64,000 nucleotides of DNA from Fimbriimonadaceae bacterium. Its GTDB lineage: Bacteria > Armatimonadota > Fimbriimonadia > Fimbriimonadales > Fimbriimonadaceae. Below, piece by piece: positions 8,093-16,306 of this stretch. The translations under genes were made by a program, and so were the position numbers. Numbering within the stretch: position 1 is the first letter of the stretch; every line of letters begins with the position of its first letter. The stretch spans positions 62,001 through 126,000 of the forward strand of contig CP075366.1 in NCBI GenBank assembly GCA_019454145.1. Direction: 5' to 3'. Below the pieces are notes generated by a model that searched no databases, was not told the origin of the DNA, and was given only the letters and a program-made list of their open reading frames with translations.

Positions 8093-9103
8093 TTAAACGA
8101 GAATGTCCTCTTCGTCGCGACTAATTTCAATTTCGCCGGATTCTTCGAGCCGTCGGATAGCGGCAACAATCTTTTGTTGACCTTCTTCTACGGTTCGCAT
8201 CTTCACCGGACCCATGAATTCCATGTCTTCTTTGAGCATGTTTACGGCCCGTTCCGACATATTTCGGTAAATCTTTTCCTGAACTTCCATCTTCACGCCC
8301 TTAAGCGCAGTGGCAAGATCCTTGGTATCGATTTCCTTGAGAATAGATTGAACCGCTCGGTCATCGAGCTGAACGATGTCTTCGAACACGAACATCATGT
8401 TCTTCACTTCATCGGCGAGTTCTGGATTGTTTTCGGTTAGAGAATCCAAAATCAAGCGTTCGGTCTGGCGGTCAACTCGCCCGAGCAAATCAACCAAAGC
8501 CTTTGGCCCGCCGGCTTTGCTCATTTCGGTGTTGATGACGTTAGAAACTTTCTTTTCTAGAACCCTTTCAACATTGCGGATAACTTCTGGCGGGGTTTGA
8601 TCCATTGCCGCGATTCGTTCTGCAACTTCACCTCGGAGATCGGGCGGGAGTTTGCTGATGATCGTTGCCGCTTGAGTGGTGGACATATAAGCCAAGATCA
8701 CGGCAATCGTTTGTGGGTGCTCATCTTGAATAAAGCTGAACAACTGCTGTGGGTCAGCGCGTTTGAGGAATTCAAACGGCACAACCTGCATGGCGTTCAC
8801 GATTCGGCCAGTGAGTTCGTTTGCTCTTTCTTCACCGAATGCGGCGATCAGCGTGCGCCGTGCGTTATCAACGCCACCTTCTGCGATAAAATCTTGCGCC
8901 TGCGCCATTTCGTGGAATTCATCCACGATCTTAGCCTTGAGTTCAGGTGAAACCTTTTCTAGCCGAGCGATCTCTAGCGAAATCGCTTCGATCTGCTCGT
9001 CGGTGAAATTTTTCATAATTTCTCCGGCGTATTCAGCTCCGAGTACGGCGAGGATGATTGCCGCTTTGCGACGAGGAGTGAGTTCGATAGCCTTCTTTCG
9101 CAT
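8093..9103 (-). CDS. fliG: Flagellar motor switch protein FliG
   Basis: 336 residues, the usual size. N-terminal domain: LTPRRKAAIILAVLGAEYAG. The middle domain contains EHPQTIAVILAYM, and the C-terminal torque-generating domain includes LVDLLGRVDRQTERLILDSL and MFVFEDIVQLDDRAVQSIL with its charged residues. FliG sits on the MS-ring face and meets the stator. Its start shares one base with the fliF stop (TAATG). Confidence 0.97.
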   Translation of the reverse strand: MRKKAIELTPRRKAAIILAVLGAEYAGEIMKNFTDEQIEAISLEIARLEKVSPELKAKIVDEFHEMAQAQDFIAEGGVDNARRTLIAAFGEERANELTGRIVNAMQVVPFEFLKRADPQQLFSFIQDEHPQTIAVILAYMSTTQAATIISKLPPDLRGEVAERIAAMDQTPPEVIRNVERVLEKKVSNVINTEMSKAGGPKALVDLLGRVDRQTERLILDSLTENNPELADEVKNMMFVFEDIVQLDDRAVQSILKEIDTKDLATALKGVKMEVQEKIYRNMSERAVNMLKEDMEFMGPVKMRTVEEGQQKIVAAIRRLEESGEIEISRDEEDILV

Positions 9104-10827
9104 TATCGTGCTTCCTCCATCATCCAGCTCTTGAGGAGCATGGCAACCGCTTCAGGATTTCGCCGGCTCATCTTGCGGATTTGTTCCAGAGGAACGTCAA
9201 CTCGCTTCTTGATCGATTCGACATCCAGGTCGTCCTCTTCCTCTTCTTCAAATTTCTTTTTCTTCGGCTTTTGTCGAGTCACCATAACTGTTTCGCCAGT
9301 TTCAGGATCAATTTCTTCGATTTCCTCATTTTCGTATTCAGGTTCGATATTGCCGGGAAGCGACATGGTGATTGGGCGGCTTGCTTCTTCAATCAGAGCC
9401 AGCAGCTTAGGATCGGAGTTTGCCGGAACGGTCAGTCGTTCGCCGTTAGAAAGAACAAGCGTTTGGTGCTGAGACTTTTTGATCGTAGATGACAGAGATT
9501 TCATCAAGAAAACGGCAACTAAAATCAGAGCCGCAACTGGGAGCAGGGAAATGATCTGCTGCATTTGTGCTGCACTCGCGGCTGATGCCGCTGCTTTTGC
9601 CTGAGCATCTTTCGCCGACGTATTGAATTCAACACCGGTAACCTTTTGTGTAAATTTTGGGTCGCCTTGCCAAGGAGCAACGTAGCTGGCAACTCGTTCT
9701 TCCAGCGGCTTGAGAGTATCGATCACGGACTTATTTGCCATGACGGTCACGTTCATTGCAACAATTTCGCCAGCGGCTTTTTCAATATTTGTGAGGGTCG
9801 TGCTAGTTGGATACTGCTTGCTTTTTGAAGTTGATTCGTATCCGTTTGAACCAGCAGGCTGATTTGGTTCAGTGGTCGCAGGTTGGCCAGGCATGTTGGA
9901 GATTGATCCAGAACCAGGAGTGGCAATCGTGCCGGTACCTTTCATTTTTTCTTCAGCGGTTTCTTCAGAAATGGCTTCGCCGGTTCGCAAGGTTTCGTTC
10001 TTGTTGATTTTAGTGGCGTCCATGTTCAGCTGAACATCAATCTGGACAATCGTATTGCCCTTACCAAAAACCATATCAAGCTCGCGTTGCAGTTCGGTGG
10101 TGCGGCGCTTGCTTTCCGCTGCTTCCGCCTCCATTTTGCGATTCGCCATTGTCGTAGTGGAGTTCTGTTCTTCACCATCAAAAATCATTCGACCGGAGTT
10201 GGAGACAACGGTAACGCCTTTCGCGGTCATTCCAGTGGTGGAGTTTTGGACTAATCGGGCGATGGCTTTACCCGCTTCCATAGTGACGCCGCCTTCGTTT
10301 GATTCGGTGATACGGATCGCCGCAGTAGGAGGAGTGGTTTGATCGCCGAATGGGGAATCTTTACCGAGAGTTAAGTGGACTTGAGCCGATTCAACCCCAG
10401 TCATGGTGTTAATGGAATCAGCAAGTTCTCGTTCTTTTGCGGCAATGATCTTTTCGTTCTCTTTGCGTTGGCTATCGCCAATGCCGATGGAATCGATGAG
10501 TGCCAAGCCGCCGCCACCGGATTTCGGCATCTTGTTTTTGGTTGCCAGGTACATCTTGGCCCGAGCAACGTCGCCGCTTGGAACAACGACCTCAGATTGC
10601 GGAGTGATTTCTACTGAAAATCCGCCTTTGGTCAATTCTTCGTAAACAGCTGCGCTATCTTGGCTGTTCATGCCCGGGATAACGGGTTGCATTTTTGGCC
10701 GGCTGGCAAAGAACACTGTTCCTCCCAGCATCAGCACCAAAAAGGCAGCCCCGAAAACGGTCACCAACTTTTGCGTGCGGTCGGACGTATCCCACCACTG
10801 TCTTAAACGATCTATGATCGCACCCAT
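9103..10827 (-). CDS. fliF: Flagellar MS-ring protein FliF
   Basis: 574 residues. First membrane helix at about 20-42 (LVTVFGAAFLVLMLGGTVFF), then the YscJ-like ring-building motif region (VYEELTKGGFSVEI), the collar domain, a Gly/Pro/Asn-rich loop, and the second membrane helix near 420 (IISLLPVAALILVAVFLM). The C-terminus has an acidic, lysine-rich stretch followed by the FliG-binding segment (EQIRKMSRRNPEAVAMLLKS). It forms the membrane ring on which the flagellum is built. Confidence 0.97.
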   Translation of the reverse strand: MGAIIDRLRQWWDTSDRTQKLVTVFGAAFLVLMLGGTVFFASRPKMQPVIPGMNSQDSAAVYEELTKGGFSVEITPQSEVVVPSGDVARAKMYLATKNKMPKSGGGGLALIDSIGIGDSQRKENEKIIAAKERELADSINTMTGVESAQVHLTLGKDSPFGDQTTPPTAAIRITESNEGGVTMEAGKAIARLVQNSTTGMTAKGVTVVSNSGRMIFDGEEQNSTTTMANRKMEAEAAESKRRTTELQRELDMVFGKGNTIVQIDVQLNMDATKINKNETLRTGEAISEETAEEKMKGTGTIATPGSGSISNMPGQPATTEPNQPAGSNGYESTSKSKQYPTSTTLTNIEKAAGEIVAMNVTVMANKSVIDTLKPLEERVASYVAPWQGDPKFTQKVTGVEFNTSAKDAQAKAAASAASAAQMQQIISLLPVAALILVAVFLMKSLSSTIKKSQHQTLVLSNGERLTVPANSDPKLLALIEEASRPITMSLPGNIEPEYENEEIEEIDPETGETVMVTRQKPKKKKFEEEEEDDLDVESIKKRVDVPLEQIRKMSRRNPEAVAMLLKSWMMEEAR

Positions 10828-10886
10828 CTTTGTTTAGTCCAATGACGGGTGGGTTTTTCACTACCCAAAGCAGAGATTAGCGGATG

Positions 10887-11183
10887 CTAAACCTGCATTC
10901 GGGCAACTTCTTGATATGCTTCGAGCACTTTGTTTCGCACTTGCATTGTGAGTTGCATTGCGGTACTTGCACGTTCCATAGCTATCATGAGGTCGTGATA
11001 TTCCACCGGTCGATTCGTCATCAAGTCGTTTTGTAAGTTCTTGGCATCAGCCTGAGTTCCGTTGACTTCCTTGATGACGTCCATCAGCATCTGACCAAAA
11101 TCCTCACCCTGCCCGTTGGCAGGTTTGGTCAGCGGTGGTTGTGCGAGTTGATTAAGTGGGTTAGGGTTGCCGTTAATTCTCAT
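10887..11183 (-). CDS. fliE: Flagellar hook-basal body protein FliE
   Basis: 98 residues, as expected. The conserved C-terminal half is clear: VEYHDLMIAMERASTAMQLT followed by QVRNKVLEAYQEV. FliE joins the MS ring to the rod and is the first protein exported. It lies between flgC and fliF, as in many bacteria. Confidence 0.95.
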   Translation of the reverse strand: MRINGNPNPLNQLAQPPLTKPANGQGEDFGQMLMDVIKEVNGTQADAKNLQNDLMTNRPVEYHDLMIAMERASTAMQLTMQVRNKVLEAYQEVARMQV

Positions 11184-11216
11184 CGTGGTTTGTGCCTCTT
11201 AGTGATTTAGCGGTGG

Positions 11217-11606
11217 TTAAACCCTTCCGATAGAAAGAGCTGCTTGCAGCATGCCCTTGGAAGAATTGAATGCCGCAACGTTGGCTTCATAAGCTCTGGT
11301 TGCCGACATCATGTCGATCATTTCGTAAATTGGGTTAACGTTGGAATAGTAAACGTTGCCGCGCTCGTCCGCCATTGGGTTATCTGGCTCGGGCACTTCA
11401 CGCAAATCGGATTGGTCATCCATGATCTTGCTGATCTTGACCCCATCGTCAGTTGCTTCCAGAACGATGATTTTTCGTCGGTAAGCTTCTTGGCTTGGAG
11501 TGGAGATACTGTTTGCGTTTGCGATGTTTGAAGAAATCGTGTCGAGGCGCATACGTTCGGCATGAAGGCCAGATGCGCTTGCTCGGAGGGCGGAGTTAAT
11601 TGTCAT
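11217..11606 (-). CDS. flgC: Flagellar basal-body rod protein FlgC
   Basis: 129 residues. The rod signature ASGLHAERMRLDTISSNIAN is near the N-terminus, with MADERGNVYYSNVNP in the middle and MIDMMSATRAYEANVAAFN near the end, matching FlgC. It forms part of the proximal rod. The ATG shares one base with the flgB stop. Confidence 0.96.
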   Translation of the reverse strand: MTINSALRASASGLHAERMRLDTISSNIANANSISTPSQEAYRRKIIVLEATDDGVKISKIMDDQSDLREVPEPDNPMADERGNVYYSNVNPIYEMIDMMSATRAYEANVAAFNSSKGMLQAALSIGRV

Positions 11607-11983
11607 TATCTACCTTCCCGGATTACGCTTTGCAATCCACTAAAATACCGACCAGTCACCTCAGCCATCATTTGGTAGCGCATTTCCATTTCGGCAATCG
11701 CCATAACTTCGGTTTCTAGGTCAACACTGTTGCCGTCATAACGGATAGAACTGCTTGAGCGAGTTGACGAGCCAAATTTGTTTTGCATAGCTCGCAGGCG
11801 GCTACCTGGTTCTTGAGTTTCACCTTCGATTTCAATTGCGAATTCTTGATCCTCGCGCTTGTAACCCGGAACGTTGACGTTCGCCAGGTTTTTCGTGAGG
11901 GTGCCCGCCCGTTGACTGGTGGCATCCATCGCACGTTCAAGATTCCTTGAGTGTGCGCCGAAGAGTTTGTTCAAGATTTGCAC
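11606..11983 (-). CDS. flgB: Flagellar basal-body rod protein FlgB
   Basis: 125 residues, GTG start preceded by GGAAAGGAAC. The rod motif AGTLTKNLANVNVPGYKRED and the C-terminal MEMRYQMMAEVTGRYFSGLQ identify FlgB, a proximal rod subunit. It is the first gene of the operon; a sigma-28-like promoter sits just upstream (12005-12031). Confidence 0.95.
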   Translation of the reverse strand: MQILNKLFGAHSRNLERAMDATSQRAGTLTKNLANVNVPGYKREDQEFAIEIEGETQEPGSRLRAMQNKFGSSTRSSSSIRYDGNSVDLETEVMAIAEMEMRYQMMAEVTGRYFSGLQSVIREGR

Positions 11984-12004
11984 GGTGTGTTCCTTTCCGT
12001 TGCC

Positions 12005-12031
12005 TTATCGCTTGGTTTGAACCTAGCTTTA
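12005..12031 (-). promoter_or_regulatory. Sigma-28 (FliA)-like promoter of the flgB operon
   Basis: On the minus strand: TAAAGCTA, an 11-base spacer, then AGCGATAA. The enterobacterial FliA consensus is TAAAGTTT-N11-GCCGATAA, so spacing is exact and most key positions match. The box ends about 20 bases before the flgB start codon. No fliA gene is in the window, so this is a match by eye only. Confidence 0.6.
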
Positions 12032-12120
12032 AAGGCGATTTGAGCGGCTTCTATTCCGGCTCATCATCATCTTCGGTAGATTTACTGGGGTGTTTAGGGT
12101 GAAATCTCGCGGAAAATAAA

Positions 12121-12150
12121 AAAATCCTGCTTGAGATCAAGCAGGATTTT
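12121..12150 (-). terminator. Bidirectional rho-independent terminator
   Basis: A perfect 14-bp stem (core ATCCTGCTTGA / TCAAGCAGGAT) with a 2-base loop. On the minus strand it is followed by TTTTTTTATTTT, ending the PEP-CTERM gene; on the plus strand by TTTTTTTTC. It separates that gene from the flgB promoter. Confidence 0.93.
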
Positions 12151-12168
12151 TTTTCTGAGCGGGGAAAG

Positions 12169-13041
12169 TTACTTGCGTTTTCGTCGCAATGCTAATCCAT
12201 AAGCAATCGCAAGCACCGTGAGCGTTGCTGGTTCTGGAACTGCTTGGAATCCAACATCGTACGCAAAGCCAAGGTCAAGGTCGCCGATATGCCAACGATT
12301 TTGGTAGTACGTGGCAACCCCATTCATCAGACTGAAGCCCACAAGTGACGAGCCTGGCCCAGGAGCAGTGTTACCGTAGTGCCCGTAATTGCCTAGAGTC
12401 AAAGGCACAGCCCCACCGTATGCGGCAGTTGCGTTAGCCCCGTTAAAGTAGAGGTATCCGCCACTCGAAGTCACATGCTGATCAAACGTTGACATGTAAT
12501 TACCGGGAAGGGAACCAGTTGTTCCGTTTCTCCACCCATTGAAGATGAATGCATGACCGAATTCGTGGAGGAAAATAGAATAAGCATCAATTTTCATTGA
12601 AGGAATCAGTGCGGTTCTGAGCGCATAGTTAGGATCGAACCAGAGTTCATTAGCTAAGTAGTTGGTGCCAACCGTAAAGTTGATATCCGCGTCGGCTCCG
12701 TTCATATCGATTCCAGTTTTCAGTTTGTGGGCCGCACCCTGGTCGAATATATTGAAGCCGCCGGACGACCCCACAAATGCTGTAGTTGCACTTGCACCAT
12801 TCGCGGTTGGAATGTTTGCGAAGCTGACCTTTACGGTGATGTTTGGATTTCCTGGGTCAGTTACGAATCTGCTAGCCCAATCTTGACCCGAAGCCTGAAT
12901 AACGCTAGTTAAGGCCGAATAATAAGCTGATTGGGTACTCCCAGGGTCATCGAACTGAACTGAAAATGTCGCGGCAAAGGCACCACCAGTTGCGAGCGTG
13001 GCACAAAAAAGAAAAGCAATTTTTTTCACCAATGTCTTCAA
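12169..13041 (-). CDS. PEP-CTERM-sorted zinc metalloprotease candidate
   Basis: 290 residues: a signal peptide (cut near AFA-A, residue 24), an extracellular domain with the zinc motif HEFGH (159-163), and a C-terminal PEP-CTERM signal (VPEP at 268-271, hydrophobic helix, then RRKRK). PEP-CTERM proteins are cut by exosortase and displayed at the surface or in the exopolysaccharide matrix. The HExxH supports protease activity, but no classical metzincin third ligand follows, so the fold is uncertain; the architecture resembles small PEP-CTERM proteases of the NF038122 type. No exosortase gene is in the window. Confidence 0.8.
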   Translation of the reverse strand: MKTLVKKIAFLFCATLATGGAFAATFSVQFDDPGSTQSAYYSALTSVIQASGQDWASRFVTDPGNPNITVKVSFANIPTANGASATTAFVGSSGGFNIFDQGAAHKLKTGIDMNGADADINFTVGTNYLANELWFDPNYALRTALIPSMKIDAYSIFLHEFGHAFIFNGWRNGTTGSLPGNYMSTFDQHVTSSGGYLYFNGANATAAYGGAVPLTLGNYGHYGNTAPGPGSSLVGFSLMNGVATYYQNRWHIGDLDLGFAYDVGFQAVPEPATLTVLAIAYGLALRRKRK

Positions 13042-13153
13042 CCCAAATTTAGGTTGTCTCCTCGCATATTTTACGGGAGGCTTTGCTTGCTATACAATTC
13101 AGTTTGCAGTTTATAGAACAAATGCGGTTTTAAACTGGTAATTAGACCAGGCC

Positions 13154-13897
13154 TCAGAATTTGAGTCCATAGCCAAATCCAACGATCACGTTGGATCGGT
13201 TGCTACTGCCTTCCAAGTGTTTCGAGTCGAAAAGACTGGTGAATCCAACGCTTGTCCAGAGAGTGCCGTTTTTGCCGAGCGGAGTTGATACCTTAGCTTC
13301 AAGTCCGTAATCCGCCAGACCTGCTCGAGCGTTGCCGTAGGTGAAGTCGTTATTTTTCTTGTCGCCGTAGCCAACCCAGAAGTTGAGTTCAACCGGTAAT
13401 TGACTTAATGGGCTCAAATTCGTTGATCCACCTAGCTTCAAATAAGTGCCTTTGGATTCATCTACATCAAAGTAACCCGCGATATAGGGGTTTAGTGGAT
13501 GGTTAAAACCAAATTGAGCGAAAACTTCGGTTGTGTTTGCAAGTCCAGTCGTCGGATAGGCGTACTGTACCGCTCCCACAGTCCATGAGCCAAGCGCAGA
13601 TTCGCCGCTGTAGCTGAGAGTTGTGTCCCACTCGGTGAAGCGGTTTTTCCCGTTAGATCCGCTTGGGTAGAGCACGTTGTTTGTAAACTCATAGCTTCCC
13701 CAAACGTTGAGTTCAAAGCCTTGCAATCCAACCGTCAAACTAGGCTGGAAAACCCCGCCGTTGGAAAGATTGACCCCACGCCAAACATATTTTGAGTAGA
13801 TCGCGCTGTCAAGCGAAACGTCAAACGGAAGTTCTGAAGCCGCGCTTGCAACAACTGGTACTGATAGAATCGCACCGGCAATAAGATTGAATTTCAT
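13154..13897 (-). CDS. Putative outer-membrane beta-barrel protein (TorF/Gcw_chp-like)
   Basis: 247 residues with a signal peptide (to about AASA, residue 20). The rest alternates short amphipathic strands (FELNVWGSYEFTN, SWTVGAVQYAYP, LPVELNFWVGYGDKKNN) and ends in GFGYGLKF, a C-terminal aromatic residue typical of barrels folded by BAM. The early motif SAIYSKYVWRGVNLS resembles the 'DYVFRG' start of TorF/Gcw_chp putative porins. Ligand unknown. Confidence 0.65.
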   Translation of the reverse strand: MKFNLIAGAILSVPVVASAASELPFDVSLDSAIYSKYVWRGVNLSNGGVFQPSLTVGLQGFELNVWGSYEFTNNVLYPSGSNGKNRFTEWDTTLSYSGESALGSWTVGAVQYAYPTTGLANTTEVFAQFGFNHPLNPYIAGYFDVDESKGTYLKLGGSTNLSPLSQLPVELNFWVGYGDKKNNDFTYGNARAGLADYGLEAKVSTPLGKNGTLWTSVGFTSLFDSKHLEGSSNRSNVIVGFGYGLKF

Positions 13898-14046
13898 GGA
13901 TGAGTCCTGAGCGTGGCTCTAGAAATATTTAGGTATCCCAGAGTCAAATCTCCAGTATTTTTTTGAAATCTTACACATTTGGATTTAAGGGTAGGTCTAC
14001 AAAAATAGGGGAACTATTTTCGCGTATTTGAATGTAAATGTTTATT

Positions 14047-14127
14047 GAACTCCAAGGGGAGTCGGGTGACCGAAAGGTCAAAAAAGGCTGTCTCCAACTA
14101 TCCTTAACCCGCCCTCCCTTGGAGCTT
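14047..14127. other. Compact nested inverted-repeat element (candidate structured RNA)
   Basis: Read on the plus strand: outer helix CTCCAAGGG (14050-14058) with CCCTTGGAG (14116-14124), a second helix CGGG/CCCG (14063-14066/14108-14111), and an inner hairpin TGACC-GAAA-GGTCA (14067-14080) with a GNRA loop. Between them AAGG and CCTT may also pair. It lies between two minus-strand genes. I do not recognise a named RNA family. The GAAA tetraloop favours the plus strand as the RNA strand, but no promoter is clear. Confidence 0.5.
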
Positions 14128-14152
14128 ACTTTTTAATATACAGATGAATTGC

Positions 14153-15997
14153 TTACTTTGGAAGTGGCAAGCCCATTGCTTCGAGCCATTCCCGCAGTTT
14201 TGCGATTCGAGTTGCTGAATCTTGCGGCAAGACAAGCGGACGGCCACGACCATCAATCACGATGCCAACCGTTCCACCTTCGAGTTTCGCCTGGATTTCC
14301 TTACCTTTTCCAGCACCGACATCGAATGTTTTGGCAGGAGTGATCGTGACGTTTTTATATTCGTGGCGACCAAGTGGAATGACCTTGATTTGACCAACCT
14401 TGATGCTTTCATTGATTCCGTCACCACTGATGGTGACCATCGGATCGCCTTCTTTGCCAGTTCCGATCGGGGAAACGCAGTGACCGCACTTGACAATGCA
14501 GTCGTAGTCAAATACTTGCTTAGCCGCTTCAAAGAAGTGCTCGCTGAGAACCCCGAGGTGAGGCATCATAAAGATACTGTCAACCGTGAGCATGGTCACA
14601 CCCTCGGGTTGGTAAGCATCCATCATCATTAGCGCAGATTGAGCCCGCAATGGAGCGTGGGAGAGAACCCCACCCGAACCGATGATCATATCGAGCTTGA
14701 GCATCTTGATGAGCGTTGAGCCAGATTCAGCTTGGTCAAAGATTTGTCCAACGTCGCGTTGTTGCTGAACACCCTTGAGGTTCCGAGCCAACGACTTGTG
14801 ATGCAAGAAGGCAAGTCGTAGAGCTTCTCGCGAGACTGCTTGCTCAATCAGCAGGTCTTCATAAGCTTGCGGAATCGTCGTCGGACGAATCATCTTGTTG
14901 CGCAAACGGTTGCGGACTTCAAACGGATCAATTTCAAACGGCAACCAGCGGGCGATATTTTCGGTTCCGGCTTCCTTGAGTACGTTGCAGATGCTGTAGC
15001 TCATGCCGAGGTTAGCCGATACGGTTCGGTTGTAAACCCCGTCAAAAACGGAAAACACGTCGGTGGTGGCTCCGCCGATGTCAACGCCAAGGATATTGAT
15101 TCCTTCTTGGTCAGCGTAGGCTTTCAGGAGCTTTCCAACCGCGTTTGGAGTTGCCATGACCTCATAGCTCGCCCACTCTAGCAGCTTGTTATAGCCAGGA
15201 GCCTGTTGCATAACGTGCTCAAGGAACAGCTCGTGGATTTCTTCGCGAGCAGGATCAAGGTTTTCGCTATCAAGAGTCGGGCGAAGGTTATCAACCACGT
15301 TTAGTTCAATCGAATCGCCTAGAACTTCCTTGACTTCGTCACGTACTTCTTTGTTTCCGGCAAAGATAACCGGAAGCTTCATATCGCCAAATCGAGGTTT
15401 TGGGTCGGCTCGAAGGATAACTTCCGCCATGTCTACAAGGTGAGTTTTGGTTCCACCGTCGGTGCCGCCAGACATGAGAATGATGTCGGGGCGGAGTTTG
15501 CGAAGTCGTTCAACTTTTTGGAAGTCTTTTCTGCCGTCGTCAACTGCGAGGGTATCCATAAGGATTGCCCCTGCACCTAATGCGGCGCGTTCTGCTGATT
15601 CAGCAGACATGGATTTGACAACGCCTGCGACCATCATTTGAAGTCCACCACCAGCTGAAGAAGTAGAGACGTACATATCTGCGCCATCAAATTCGCCATT
15701 GCGCTCTTCGGTGCGGTTGCCTTCTTTAATCATTCGCCAGACTTGGCCATCGCGAATTAGTTTTCGTTTTGCTGCCGTGTAGCCTTCGGGAACCTTGCCT
15801 TCGCTTACTTCTTCGAGCTCGTTCATGGCGTTGGTGACACCAATAGTGACGTCTTCAAACGGCTTTTCAACGGTAGTCGGCGCTTCACCACGGGCGACCA
15901 ATCGGTACTGGCCCTCGGCGTTCCGCTCGATCATGATGGCCTTGGTTGTAGTTGAGCCGCAGTCAGTGGCAACGATTCGCAAGATGTCTTTGGACAT
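14153..15997 (-). CDS. glmL: GlmL/MutL-type ATPase (glutamate mutase accessory family)
   Basis: 614 residues. The N-terminal phosphate motif ATDCGSTTTKAIMIE and the later LGVDIGGATTDVFSVFDGVY are ASKHA-fold ATPase signatures, matching the GlmL/MutL family encoded with coenzyme-B12 glutamate mutase in clostridia. LMSGGTDGG, FAGNKEV and a C-terminal LAPL-like part fit the full-length family. Family members are thought to reactivate or assemble B12 mutases. No mutase subunit gene lies nearby, so the partner is unknown and the symbol describes the family only. Confidence 0.82.
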   Translation of the reverse strand: MSKDILRIVATDCGSTTTKAIMIERNAEGQYRLVARGEAPTTVEKPFEDVTIGVTNAMNELEEVSEGKVPEGYTAAKRKLIRDGQVWRMIKEGNRTEERNGEFDGADMYVSTSSAGGGLQMMVAGVVKSMSAESAERAALGAGAILMDTLAVDDGRKDFQKVERLRKLRPDIILMSGGTDGGTKTHLVDMAEVILRADPKPRFGDMKLPVIFAGNKEVRDEVKEVLGDSIELNVVDNLRPTLDSENLDPAREEIHELFLEHVMQQAPGYNKLLEWASYEVMATPNAVGKLLKAYADQEGINILGVDIGGATTDVFSVFDGVYNRTVSANLGMSYSICNVLKEAGTENIARWLPFEIDPFEVRNRLRNKMIRPTTIPQAYEDLLIEQAVSREALRLAFLHHKSLARNLKGVQQQRDVGQIFDQAESGSTLIKMLKLDMIIGSGGVLSHAPLRAQSALMMMDAYQPEGVTMLTVDSIFMMPHLGVLSEHFFEAAKQVFDYDCIVKCGHCVSPIGTGKEGDPMVTISGDGINESIKVGQIKVIPLGRHEYKNVTITPAKTFDVGAGKGKEIQAKLEGGTVGIVIDGRGRPLVLPQDSATRIAKLREWLEAMGLPLPK

Positions 15998-16086
15998 TAC
16001 GGTTTATTATGCTTAAAAGCTGGTTCGGAGTGCCACAAAAAACGTAGGATAGGCATATCTCATTGAGGGAATATGGGAGAGCCAAA

Positions 16087-16135
16087 ATCAGGCACCCCGT
16101 TTACACCATAAATTGGTGTAAACGGGGTGCCTGAT
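16087..16135. repeat. Perfect 22-bp inverted repeat (hairpin)
   Basis: Arms of 22 bases (16087-16108 and 16114-16135; core CACCCCGTTTACACC / GGTGTAAACGGGGTG) around a 5-base loop. There is no T-tract on either strand, so it is not a standard terminator. It starts 3 bases after the stop of the small lipoprotein gene. It could still stabilise or end that mRNA, or be a REP-like element. Confidence 0.8.
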
Positions 16136-16138
16136 CAA

Positions 16139-16306
16139 TTATCTTTGAATGGCTTCGTTTTCAGCTATCTCTGCTGGCTGAGATTGCGTTTGTATCTCGG
16201 CCTTCACGTCCGCATTAACCTGCTCTTGGCTTGCCGGCGCTTGTGAGCAACCAACGATCACCATGCTCAGCAATGCTGAAGCCAATGCGGTCAAACGAAC
16301 GCTCAT
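16139..16306 (-). CDS. Small lipoprotein coupled to the upstream prepilin-like gene
   Basis: 55 residues from the ATG at 16306, which shares a base with the stop of the prepilin gene (TAATG). A short signal sequence ends in the lipobox VIVGC; the mature part is a small Gln/Glu/Ala-rich tail without recognisable domain. The overlap suggests translational coupling. Function unknown; compare the similar pair at 17382-18571. Confidence 0.75.
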   Translation of the reverse strand: MSVRLTALASALLSMVIVGCSQAPASQEQVNADVKAEIQTQSQPAEIAENEAIQR

